This document shows positions 58,501 to 64,000 of a stretch of DNA of 64,000 nt, piece by piece. This DNA comes from Anthonomus grandis grandis (taxonomy: Eukaryota > Arthropoda > Insecta > Coleoptera > Curculionidae): contig NC_065552.1 in the NCBI RefSeq assembly GCF_022605725.1, positions 32,623,879 to 32,687,878 on the forward strand. The letters are read 5' to 3'. Below the pieces are notes generated by a model that saw only the letters and a list, made by a program, of their open reading frames with translations, was not told the DNA's origin and did not search any database. The position numbers and the translations under genes were made by a program. Each line of letters begins with the position of its first letter. Position 1 is the first letter of the stretch.

Positions 58501-61500
58501 AAGATTCTGGGGCAAAAGCAGGTCTAAGAACCCAAAAAATGATTCATATTAGGAAAGCGGATGCATTTTACAAATCCTTGAAGGAGAAAACAGAAGTTGC
58601 CAAAAATGACGAAACTGTAGATGCTTTGTGTTTCGACTACCAACAGAATTTGCCTCTACCACATGTTCCAGCCGGAGACGTATTTTATAGACGTCAGTTG
58701 TGGCAGTACAACTTTTGCATTACGTCTGCAAAATCAGGTATATCAACATTTTATATGTACGATGAAGCAACATCAAAAAAAGGTAGTAATGGGGTGATAA
58801 GTTTTCTGCATCATTTCATAAGCACGTATTTGTCTGACTCTATTACAACGATATACCTTTTTTCTGACAATGCTTTTGCACAAAACAAAAATCATACCAT
58901 GACCAAATATTTGTTTACTGTGGTAAATTCAAATATTAAAAACGTTGGTTTGATTATCCATCAATATCCTGAGCCGGGTCACAGCTTTTTACCATGTGAC
59001 CGATCCCTTGGGCTTATAGAAAAAGAAAAGCGGAAAGCAGAGCGAGTTTACATACCTCAAGAGTGGAAAGACTTGGTTCGTAAAACGTCTAAAAAGTTTA
59101 GAGTGGTTAATGTTAATCAGGACATCATTAAGAACTTTACCGAGCATTTCAAGCCCATTTTTAACCCTTCATATTCTTCTATGGAAAAAACTTCTAAGTT
59201 TGCTATATCCACTTACCGATTATTTAAATATGAAAGAGGCAGTAACTTTATTGAATGCAGTGAGTCAACGATTCTACCTGTCTATAATAAATTTTCTGCT
59301 AAAAATCGGATGGCGTTCTTTCATTACCGAATAATAAACTGGCACAGTGTTATCCTCTTAAAATTATTGAAAAAAAATAAAAGATGTAATGCTTTTAGTG
59401 CAGAAGTATGTCCCAAAAGCTTATCAGTGATACTATGACGAGATATTTACCAAAGAATCTGAAGGTATTCAAGGTGAAGATAATGTCGAAAATCTCGCGA
59501 ATTTAGAAGAACCCGCCTATGAATCAGACAGTTCATTTATATGATTATTTTGTTTATGTTTTCTTAACATATATTTTTTTGTTTATTGGTTTTGAATTTT
59601 TGTTTATGTGTTCTTAATATATAAATATGCTGTTTGCATATCAATATTAACACTTTTCTATTAAAGTTACTTTATTATTTGTATTATTTTGGCTAATTTG
59701 GGGCAACATTCGGACATGTCCAAATTTTCAAAATTGTCTCTGTCCGATGTTTTTTATTAAAAAATCTTTTAAACCTAAGAGTACAAAAGAAGGCTGGCTA
59801 AAAATATTATATACTGCTTATACTGTTCAGTTTTTCTTGATTTCCCAACAATTTTTAAAATTGGACATGTCCGATTTTTGCCGCAAGGTCTTCAATTATA
59901 AGAGCAGAATGTTCCTGATAGCTAGAGGATTATTAGAATATAAAAGCAAATTTTTTTAATATGAGAACTTACCAATTACTAAAGTCGACTAAAGCTGGCA
60001 ACGTCAATAATTCACTTAATACATTTCTGGAATATTTAGTAAGTCCTCCAAAAAATAAAGCCACATTTGACTTGTTCGGGTTGAACAATTTACACGACAT
60101 TTTCAACGATCCCTTTTCCGATACTATACCATATCCTCTATAAATGTGATTTTCAATATCTTTCCTGAATATGTTATGCACAAGTCCTATATATTCAGCG
60201 TCGAATTTCTCACTAATATCTTTGACCAACACGTCAATTGCTTCTTCTGTTCTACCACTGATGCATACCAGTCTTGGGATTTTATCTTTGGGTCTGCCTT
60301 CATTGGTTTTAATTTTTTTCATACCTTCAAGAATAACGTGGGCGTTGCCACCACCGAAACCAAAGCTGCTTACTCCTAAAAAAACAATAATTCGTTTGTT
60401 TTTTCATTATTCAAAAATGAACGAATATGTGGTTTTGAGGTATTACCTACTAAACGATTATCATCTCTAAACGGTGTATTTTCTACAACTACTTCGAGCC
60501 GTCCAGCTATAAGGCCGTGAATCATTGGTCTTGGCGTCTTGTAGTTAATATTTGGAGATATATTGTTCCTTTCAAAAGCAAGAATAACCTAAAATTTCAT
60601 TACATAATTTAAAATGTTGCACATATTTATAGTAATTAAATATATAGATTAGAGTAAGATGAAACATTAGCTTTGAATAGCTATGGCATACCTTAACAAT
60701 AGAACATAAAGCAGACACCGGCTCAGAATGTCCAATGCTAGACTTACAAGAACCTATTAGTAATGGGGTGCTTCTTCCTGGGGTGAAAAACTCGTCTATA
60801 GCATTCGTTTCTTCGGGATCACCAACGATTGTTCCTAGTAATTATTACAACATGACTTATCATTAACTTTATTTCAATTCACCAAATATTTTACCTGTTC
60901 CATGGGCTTCAATATAGCTCATATCCGCAGGACGGATGCCGCTCTCCAAATATATTTCCTTTAATAAATTATACTGAGCTACGCCACTAGGGTAAGTAAT
61001 ACCATGTTCTTTGTAACCATCACAGTTGGTTTTAGTGTGTACTATCCTAGCATAAATGCGCTTACTGTCCTTTGCTTTTTGAAGCAAAATAATCGACGCT
61101 GCTTCTGCTCTGACATATCCCAGACCATCAATATCGAATGGTCTACACCGACCCTCAGGACTTAATACGCCTAACCTAAATTAAACCTTAAAATATAAGC
61201 AAGCAAGTATTTAAGAGAAAGTGAATATCTTATTACCTGGCAAACTGCAAGGAGCAACCACCACTAATAAGCAAATTGGCACTACCAACTAATGCAGCGT
61301 CGCATTGCCCCATTCTTATAGCTTTAAAAGCTGCTTCAAGAGCATAAGCTGAGCTGCTGCAAGCTGTATCTGTTACCATTGTTAAACCTTTAAGTTTCAA
61401 TTCGTAGCATATACGGTTCGCGATATCTGATCTTAGATTTCTAAAAAATAAATTAAGTGTCAATGCGAAAATGTTTAATTTATTCAAAAATAAATTAAGA

Positions 61501-62740
61501 AACTGATCTACATAAATTTGGTGTCGAATGACAGACTGTATCATACTAGAACAGAAAATTCGTTAAAACTGGCATTTATCACAATGGAGGAACGTAACGT
61601 TTATAGTGGAATCACAGTTTGCGTTAGTGATGATTATTGCTTCAGAGGAATCTGCAAAAACTGTTCAAAGGGCTCTTTTCCGCGTTGAGAGATGTATTGG
61701 AAATGGATAATGTTTGGTGAAAGGACTCCAATAATACATTTAAATGTGTATATTAAGAAAAACTATATAAGTCCTATATAGATTGATTAGTTTTTCTATA
61801 ATTTATATAGAGAAACCCTATATAATTTTTTTTTGCAAAATTCGGAAAACAAAAATAAACACGGCGTGTCCGAGCGATTTTAAAAAAAAATTTACGAGAC
61901 ATTGAATTTATCCCTTACTTTACGACTAATCTATATAGACTCTATTACTGAGTATATCGATGGTCTATTTAACAGTCAAAGAGTGACTTTAACATCTGAT
62001 GTCAATGGTTATTTCGTACCGATTATACAAAATATATCGTCCTACAATTAATAATTATACATAGATTAGTTCCCGTATCTAACAATTGCCAAAGGTTTTC
62101 AATTTACAAATATATTTGCTAATCACTTACCCTAATATAGAATTCCCTCCCTCAACGAGGTCTCGTAAAAACCAGTGACATTCAACCTCATTAAAGCACA
62201 AACCCAGAAACACGCCAGTATTCATTCCTTTTAGATCACTTGGATGTAATCCAGCGTCAAAAATACACTCGTAACATTTTTCCAAAAGAAACTTGGAGAC
62301 TGGTGACAGAGTAAGATTGTGCTTTGGATGTAGACCTATGAAATATAATTTAAATGTGGCGAAGGCAAGATATATTATTATGCTTTACCAAAAAATCCCG
62401 CATCAAAACTCGTACTACTTTTTTCTGTCATTTTTCCAAATCTTGGCGGCATTTCTGGATGTAGCGAAGGGATTTCTGTAACCATTTCGATCTTATGCTC
62501 CAAATTGTATTGGTATTCTTCTATGTTTTCAGATAAAGGAAACATCCCAGCCATGCCTATAGAATTTAATTAATTTTATTATATAGTGGTGTGCACAGTA
62601 AACAGTTATAAAACTATTTTTATTTAATTTTAATGTTCACCTGAAATAACCACTTGTTCTCCAGGCGGAACCCGGGATATTAACTTGCCAAATTGTATGC
62701 ATGGGTCAGTTTCTGAGTCAATGCCTCTATCTTGTACCAT
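20451..62740 (-). CDS. FASN: Type I fatty acid synthase, 34 coding exons, with a degenerate acyltransferase domain
   Basis: Exons in transcription order: 62641-62740, 62389-62556, 62131-62335, 61237-61440, 60895-61175, 60692-60834, 60447-60588, 59973-60375, 55209-55516, 54889-55156, 54594-54820, 50849-51061, 47746-47893, 47423-47689, 47136-47365, 46913-47079, 46559-46856, 46324-46503, 37795-37922, 37606-37736, 37397-37553, 37152-37317, 36784-37095, 36571-36727, 36355-36510, 29036-29287, 28828-28981, 28161-28365, 27960-28110, 27709-27902, 22467-22594, 21840-22091, 21477-21743, 20451-20525. They total 6,837 nt (2,278 residues) with every phase matching and no internal stop. Start is ATG 62740 (MVQDRGID, good context), nine bases after a splice acceptor, so a non-coding exon lies upstream. 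Domain order is KS, MAT-like, DH, pseudo-ME, ER, KR, ACP, TE. The intact frame argues for a functional gene. Of 42 kb only 16 percent is coding; most large introns hold transposons. Insects carry several FAS paralogues, and this divergent one is probably not the housekeeping copy (inference). Confidence 0.93.
22595..23335. other. FAS intron sequence
   Basis: AT-rich. A fragment near 23072 (ACAGGATGACAATTTAAACA) resembles a mariner-type end, but no coding relic is recognised here. Confidence 0.4.
23340..23750 (-). pseudogene. Mariner-like transposase relic in a FAS intron
   Basis: On the - strand, broken frames give NICFSDKCHF, KIIAWAGILGDGI, VKQWLDDHNPNEWFA and IKWPPRSLDLTPCDFFL. These are the middle and C-terminal blocks of an insect mariner-like transposase, in order. 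It is frameshifted and lacks the region between them. It abuts the RTE-type LINE. Confidence 0.6.
24701..24748. repeat. Perfect 22-bp inverted repeat (A/T-rich hairpin)
   Basis: Arms 24701-24722 (AGAACAG then A-rich) and 24727-24748 are exact reverse complements with a 4-base loop. It lies at the 3' end of the nested transposon's coding block on the - strand and could act as a hairpin in RNA. Confidence 0.8.
25542..25836. repeat. Tandem duplication of the transposon's right end (two units of about 135 bp)
   Basis: Units 25542-25676 and 25703-25836 both start CGAAATTTT, share the TTGG(C)TNAC and ACAATAGGCACCT blocks and an ACATACAGGGT-like block, and end AAATTCGCT, the inner part of the terminal repeat. 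Confidence 0.75.
27709..28365 (-). other. FAS: acyl carrier protein (ACP), exons 28-30
   Basis: AELGMDSMTGVEVKQTLE contains the phosphopantetheine serine (Ser1944) in the DSM motif, with the helix-2 sequence after it. A hydrophilic linker (KEMQEEGESGELVNSNESEG) leads to the thioesterase. Confidence 0.9.
29288..31140. other. FAS intron sequence
   Basis: AT-rich; a stretch near 29400-29740 has a 60-residue open frame with no recognisable domain. I see no firm transposon boundary. Confidence 0.4.
31144..32618 (-). pseudogene. Mutator-like (MULE) transposase relic in a FAS intron
   Basis: ATG at 32618 starts an acidic leader that shifts frame in an A-run near 32494. The core at 32339-31911 reads HADATYKLIWQGFPVLVVG, with the first Asp, then VCDVAKSIQNAFTEVFGPQ, the MULE domain. 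A later block at 31630-31334 (FLVFASEMVNEWS) and a SWIM zinc finger (CNCPQFFKMYMCKHLLGLA, CxC...CxH) at 31425-31144 follow in shifted frames. The type resembles the FLYWCH/MULE elements of insects. Terminal repeats were not found. Confidence 0.75.
33739..35546 (-). pseudogene. pogo-type transposase with C-terminal zinc-finger domain, inactivated
   Basis: ATG 35546 (MVGKREKTST) runs into stops within a palindrome. The frame resumes at 35492 with an HTH_psq/CENP-B-like DNA-binding region (AINAVKGGQMGWLKASKLF) and a second helix region (EFATKNGIPNRFKD). The DDE_1 core has YNMDESGL, then LLLLYGHTSH, where the catalytic Asp has become Tyr, and MQPLDVSFYGPLK. The C-terminus (34110-33739) has a PHD-like zinc finger, CLYCNDLF...CMKCHNWAHCEC. 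Lesions include a 5-bp tandem duplication TAATG-TAATG at 34921-34930 and in-frame stops at 34507-34509 and 34219-34221. Confidence 0.85.
35495..35526. repeat. Perfect 14-bp palindrome with a 4-base loop in the pogo transposase start
   Basis: Arms 35495-35508 and 35513-35526 (AACATCAACTAGAC and its complement) flank GATT. The two early stop codons of the transposase lie in or next to it. Confidence 0.8.
36571..37922 (-). other. FAS: enoyl reductase (ER) domain, exons 19-24
   Basis: HCYANSTVRGDLSSIKW opens the domain. YYASLNFRDVMTASGR, CVQGFEFSG and GKRVMGM follow. The NADPH loop is HSGTGGIGQAA (Gly1471-Gln1477), and NGAGVDIVLNSL and GRFLEIGKFDL complete the medium-chain-dehydrogenase fold. 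No lesion is seen. Confidence 0.9.
38110..40960 (+). mobile_element. Candidate DNA transposon carrying a DUF7869-type gene, copy 1
   Basis: The ends GAGTGTTGGAGC-AAAACCGAATAAATCC (38110-38137) and, inverted, GAGTGTTGGAGC-AAAC-AAAACCAAATAAATCC (40929-40960) form a terminal inverted repeat with one 4-base indel. The 20-mer GAGCAAAACCGAATAAATCC occurs identically at 38118, 38171 and 40742, with a shorter copy at 38201 and an inverted one in the right end. One two-exon gene fills the interior. No clear target duplication is seen (flanks AGAG and TTCA). It sits in a FAS intron on the opposite strand. Confidence 0.7.
38510..40561 (+). pseudogene. DUF7869-type protein (putative DDE transposase), copy 1, inactivated
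   Basis: Exon 1 is 38510-38613 (MDEDIIGETV, basic end), joined by GT-AG to 38958. Lesions: a frameshift near 39255; TAG 39508-39510; loss of the Cys-rich block that copy 2 keeps (CQTCDRM); and a frameshift in the A-run near 40365, after which the tail reads on to TAG 40559-40561. The core (39590-40385) has FCIDLQQVQPLP, LFCDGCGGQNK and GHSFLPVDRVFGHMEK. These acidic positions are shared with copy 2 and spaced like a DDE/RNase H-fold nuclease. DUF7869 is named from memory; transposase function is inferred from the flanking repeats. Confidence 0.7.
40961..42555. other. FAS intron sequence
   Basis: AT-rich; short open frames at 41797-42293 have no recognisable domain. No repeat boundary is seen. 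Confidence 0.4.
44358..44398 (-). ncRNA. Hammerhead-ribozyme-like motif (second copy)
   Basis: On the - strand CTGATGA (44393-44387) and GAAAC (44372-44368) flank a segment with a GCC/GGC stem II. CATG after GAAA gives a 2-bp stem III, followed by TA and a predicted cleavage before 44362. AGGT (44397-44394) pairs perfectly with ACCT (44362-44359) as stem I. It shares design and flanking wording with the copy at 8462-8512 but differs at many bases, so the core boxes are what is conserved. Confidence 0.6.
45116..45154. repeat. Perfect 16-bp inverted repeat with a 7-base loop
   Basis: Arms 45116-45131 (AGTCAATCGATACACA) and 45139-45154 are exact reverse complements, loop GACTCAA. It lies at the 5' side of the minus-strand LINE relic, where the reading frame is otherwise lost. 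Confidence 0.85.
46324..47365 (-). other. FAS: central pseudo-methyltransferase/structural region, exons 15-18
   Basis: Residues about 1027-1317. It follows DH and precedes ER, as in animal FAS. Segments such as QAVRVFTQIALENHCGLKI and LLQDAVAVTKDIGFVISRE match the insect FAS linker. I see no intact SAM-binding motif, as expected for animal FAS. Exon 17 most likely starts after ACACAG at 46857; a nearer AG would leave a 33-nt intron in the wrong phase. Confidence 0.8.
48209..48484 (-). pseudogene. Mariner-like transposase C-terminal relic
   Basis: An open frame gives VFQRDGAEPHFSRNFRGYL, then RWIGRRRPSEWPARSPDLTP and VDFFLTGL. It contains the second Asp (FQRDGA) and third Asp (RSPDL) of an insect mariner-like enzyme, the same block type as the relic at 3629-4608. 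The N-terminal part is not seen. It lies in the FAS intron between exons 12 and 13. Confidence 0.7.
49285..50474 (-). mobile_element. mariner element (about 1.19 kb) with TA target duplications
   Basis: The ends TTGCGAGAA (49285) and, inverted, TTGCAAGAA (to 50474) are each flanked by TA. The length is near that of a full mariner. It encloses a decayed mariner transposase on the - strand. The inverted repeats match well only over the outer nine bases. Confidence 0.7.
49340..50358 (-). pseudogene. mariner transposase, inactivated
   Basis: The start MEKSVGDSILIFGR at 50358 is followed in shifted frames by KIHDLVLADCPLKVREIAET and VGMSKDLHEILRMRKL (helix-turn-helix). The core is recognisable as HHDAPAHTS (second Asp) and PPYSADLASCNFF (third Asp) in one frame. 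It ends NEEFISATEAFFAVLQKTYF, KKLEHRWMKCIKLK, DYVEK at about 49350. The first Asp region is not clear. Several frameshifts and stops are present. Confidence 0.8.
51847..52760 (+). pseudogene. DUF7869-type relic, copy 3, nested in the hAT element
   Basis: ATG 51847 (MSSDE, then basic KRKKN in frame-shifted sequence) resembles the family start. At 52200-52700 the family's N-terminal region is readable in order: CFENVTCVDRKELLNYF, FNDEQNAYLVGLM, KRNGVAKEINLCFKVFQSIYG, then RGKHRKLCPE and HESKKRYLPDTLNI. The same blocks occur in copy 2. The catalytic core is absent. A segment of about 60 bases starting near 51964 is duplicated near 52132. Confidence 0.55.
53290..54375 (-). pseudogene. hAT transposase C-terminal relic
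   Basis: LKPIFGLTKRFSINLQREDC begins the surviving part (54375). Decayed sequence follows. The hAT dimerisation motif is readable near 53460-53380 as CSNERSFSVLRKVKNYLRS. The N-terminal zinc finger and most of the catalytic core are missing. The type resembles the zf-MYM/TTF-like hAT proteins of insects. Confidence 0.7.
55517..56325. other. FAS intron sequence
   Basis: AT-rich; no gene, repeat boundary or RNA gene recognised. Confidence 0.4.
56330..56760 (+). pseudogene. LINE reverse-transcriptase fragment
   Basis: TGLLPGSILTPLLFFLNTCDF-like wording at about 56438-56500 matches the SGVPQGSxLGPLLF-x-Y-ND block of jockey-like elements. KAFKCLNLEEMRF follows. No other domain is seen. Confidence 0.45.
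57008..57059. repeat. Head-to-head subterminal motif pair
   Basis: GGGGCAAAAAGCGGTCAAGT and its near-complement (GACTTGTCTGATTTTTGCTCC side) meet at AGGAC, forming an imperfect palindrome of about 50 bp that repeats the terminal motif of the element. Confidence 0.75.
57256..59544 (+). pseudogene. DUF7869-type protein (putative DDE transposase), copy 2, inactivated
   Basis: Start MSSSSVEEDDPFLSSGS at 57256. A GT-AG intron joins QPK to INKPYP (donor near 57396, acceptor 57470). A frameshift in the G-run at 57656-57660 separates this from MPKRKTGIDCKCRLTC. A second intron ends at 58018; its donor appears mutated. A one-base loss in the A-run near 58297 precedes the long frame 58305-59438. That frame has a Cys motif (CQTCDRM), CFDYQQNLPLPH, LFSDNAFAQNKNH and GHSFLPCDRSLGLIEK. 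A frame change near 59325 leads to an acidic tail ending at 59542-59544. Longer and better kept than copy 1. Confidence 0.75.
59973..62740 (-). other. FAS: beta-ketoacyl synthase (KS) domain, exons 1-8
   Basis: Residues about 30-430. The nucleophile Cys185 is in DTACSSS, His317 in EAHGTG and His355 in SIGHSE. The spacings 132 and 38 are the same as in human FAS (161/293/331). The domain ends with SFGFGGGNAHVILE in exon 8. All three catalytic residues are present, so condensation should work. The N-terminal third is divergent; LTLSP stands where most FAS have MDPQ. Confidence 0.9.
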
Positions 62741-62749
62741 TTTGGTATT

Positions 62750-64000
62750 CTGGAAATATAAGTAAGTAACTGTGTAGCGAACAACTTTTGACTATGGCGC
62801 TTTGAGAAAAGAGCCTTGTAATTATACTAACTTTTCGCTATTAGTTTCGCGTAATCTAGTTGTTTTTATGTTTTATGCAACCCATATTATGTCAGTAGTT
62901 TAGCATGTTAAATTAGTATTCTCCATTGTTAAACATTTTTTGAATTTCATACATTTTATATGATTAATATGCATTAGCAATAGAAATTAGAATTGGTGTT
63001 TTTTTTATCTGCAAGAACTGAGTTAGTGACAGCAAGGCTGACTTATGCGTTATTATTACAAATATTTCCAATATGCTGTAAAGTGAATTTCTGCTATTAA
63101 TATTTCTAGTCACTACTAATGTTCTTAAGTAAGGTTTACGTGAATTTAGTCATTGAAGTATGAAACTCGCCATTCTCATGCCTTTTTTATCCCATTTAAT
63201 CTATATTCAATTTTTATTACTTCATTTCCTAAAATTGAGCTTAAAAAATCACTTAAAAACCTAAAAGCTTTTTCATACTGGTAACGCTCCAGTGACTGAA
63301 CCTATTATATTGTTATGTATGAATTATTCAGCGTTTTTAAAATCCGGGTTTTGTTTTAGACCTTTTTCAAACTGGACGAGCATCCTTGGAGGAAAATGTT
63401 TGTTCATGTGTTTACGAGGTCTTCTCCAAATATCAACCAGATGGAAATCATTAGGCTCATGCAGAATCTCCGTTAGATTAAAATAATTGATTTTTACATG
63501 TTTACTTAAAAAATTTTAACTCATTTAGCATTATGACCAAAAATTGTATCAAGCGATTATCCCATTTATTTTTATTAATTAGGTGAAGAAAAAGAACCCT
63601 TGGTTAAATTGACTCGTTAGTGATCAGTCGCAATATTAATTATTTTAAATACGAATACCAAGACTTTGGAATAGGCAACATCCAATAAGCCTCTACAACA
63701 GAAAATTGATATGGGACAATATTTTTTTAAGAGATTTAAAATTAAATATACAAATACTTCATATTTGACTGGCTTGTATGGTGGATCAGATGTTTCAGAT
63801 CTATGGATATATCTGGAACAAATAACTTCTTTTTTTTAAAGATATATTATAAACTTTAGGCACCAAAGTTCATCAAAAATTTTAGCTTTTAAGTTAAATT
63901 CTTGAAATACATAAATTATACAATTTAGAACATCAAAATTATTATTATACCAAGATAAGAGAGAAAGTCAATATAGATTCCACATTCCTAAACTCAACAT
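62750..64000. other. Sequence upstream of the FAS start codon
   Basis: The acceptor TTTCCAG at 62750 shows a 5' exon must lie further upstream, but I could not place it. A 64-residue open frame at 63292-63486 and its reverse strand (DIWRRPRKHMNKHFPPR) show no firm domain. No promoter motif is convincing. Confidence 0.4.

Larger units (their letters stand above)
56841..59896 (+). mobile_element. Candidate DNA transposon carrying a DUF7869-type gene, copy 2
   Basis: The termini 56841-56874 and 59863-59896 are inverted repeats matching at 32 of 34 bases (ATTGAAGACCTTG-GGCAAAAA, then CGGACATGTCC). Extra copies of the inner part lie head-to-head at 57010-57060 and at 59697-59755, where GGGGCAACATTCGGACATGT is followed by an inverted partner. 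No target duplication was recognised. The single gene inside runs 57256-59544. The 3,056-bp element sits in the FAS intron between exons 8 and 9, antisense to FAS. Confidence 0.78.
54889..60375 (-). other. FAS: degenerate malonyl/acetyltransferase (MAT) region, exons 8-10
   Basis: Residues about 500-740. The usual FSGMGSQW start reads FFGGLTKY. The serine box GHSxGE reads ARSFGK: Ser602 stays, but the preceding His is Arg. Without gaps, the position of the malonyl-binding Arg (25 after the Ser) is Val627. The second catalytic His (FHS) is absent where GIRFTALTKYG stands. The distance from the Ser to that place is about 44 residues instead of 102, so about 58 residues are missing. Exons 9 and 10 are separated by a 52-bp intron with matching phase, so no hidden exon can supply the gap. 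The region remains open and spliced, arguing for domain decay within a working protein rather than a pseudogene. Confidence 0.85.

Noticed and set aside
20451..62740. Bacterial-type or secondary-metabolite polyketide synthase
   Set aside because: The domain order, pseudo-methyltransferase, TE triad and KS/KR spacings are those of animal fatty acid synthase, and the gene has many spliceosomal introns.
1..64000. CRISPR arrays, operons, tRNA or rRNA genes
   Set aside because: None were seen. The sequence is eukaryotic, with no regularly spaced direct repeats and no cloverleaf or rRNA signature.

Overview
The window is nuclear DNA of an insect. It is AT-rich, holds two multi-exon animal genes with GT-AG introns, and carries a dense load of arthropod transposons. 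The order of insect cannot be fixed from the sequence; a beetle is a guess.

Two host genes point at each other. On the + strand, 1-10120 is the 3' part of a Sex-lethal (Sxl)-type RNA-binding protein gene: the end of RRM1, all of RRM2 and a short C-terminal tail in four exons. On the - strand, 62740 down to 20451 is a complete type I fatty acid synthase (FAS) gene. I could join 34 coding exons with every splice phase matching, giving 6,837 nt and 2,278 residues, in the order KS - MAT-like - DH - pseudo-methyltransferase - ER - KR - ACP - TE. Catalytic residues are present in KS, DH, KR, ACP and TE, and the ER nucleotide loop is intact. The MAT-like domain is degenerate: the GHS box reads ARS, the arginine and second histidine are gone, and about 58 residues are missing. 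A synthase of this kind would need its acyl and malonyl groups loaded by another protein.

Most remaining sequence is dead or non-autonomous mobile DNA, much of it nested in introns. From left to right: a DD82E Tc1/mariner-type element holding a second element (1562-4633); a 335-bp hAT-type MITE with two perfect heat-shock-element arrays, 43 bp before an Sxl exon (5973-6307); piggyBac and mariner-like relics; hammerhead-ribozyme-like motifs of Penelope type (8462-8512, 44358-44398); a long-inverted-repeat element (11856-13700); a deleted Ty3/gypsy copy with both LTRs (16771-19203); an RTE-type LINE split by an element with an 8-bp target duplication (23745-27320); a MULE relic (31144-32618); a pogo-type element (33427-35625); two opposed LINE relics (42560-46150); a mariner with TA duplications (49285-50474); and a hAT with a recognisable 8-bp duplication (51231-54504).

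The most interesting mobile elements are two copies (38110-40960 and 56841-59896) and a third relic (about 51840-52760) of a gene family I recall only as a domain of unknown function (DUF7869). Both better copies are bounded by terminal inverted repeats and carry extra internal copies of the terminal motif. Both proteins share widely spaced acidic residues suggestive of a DDE transposase.
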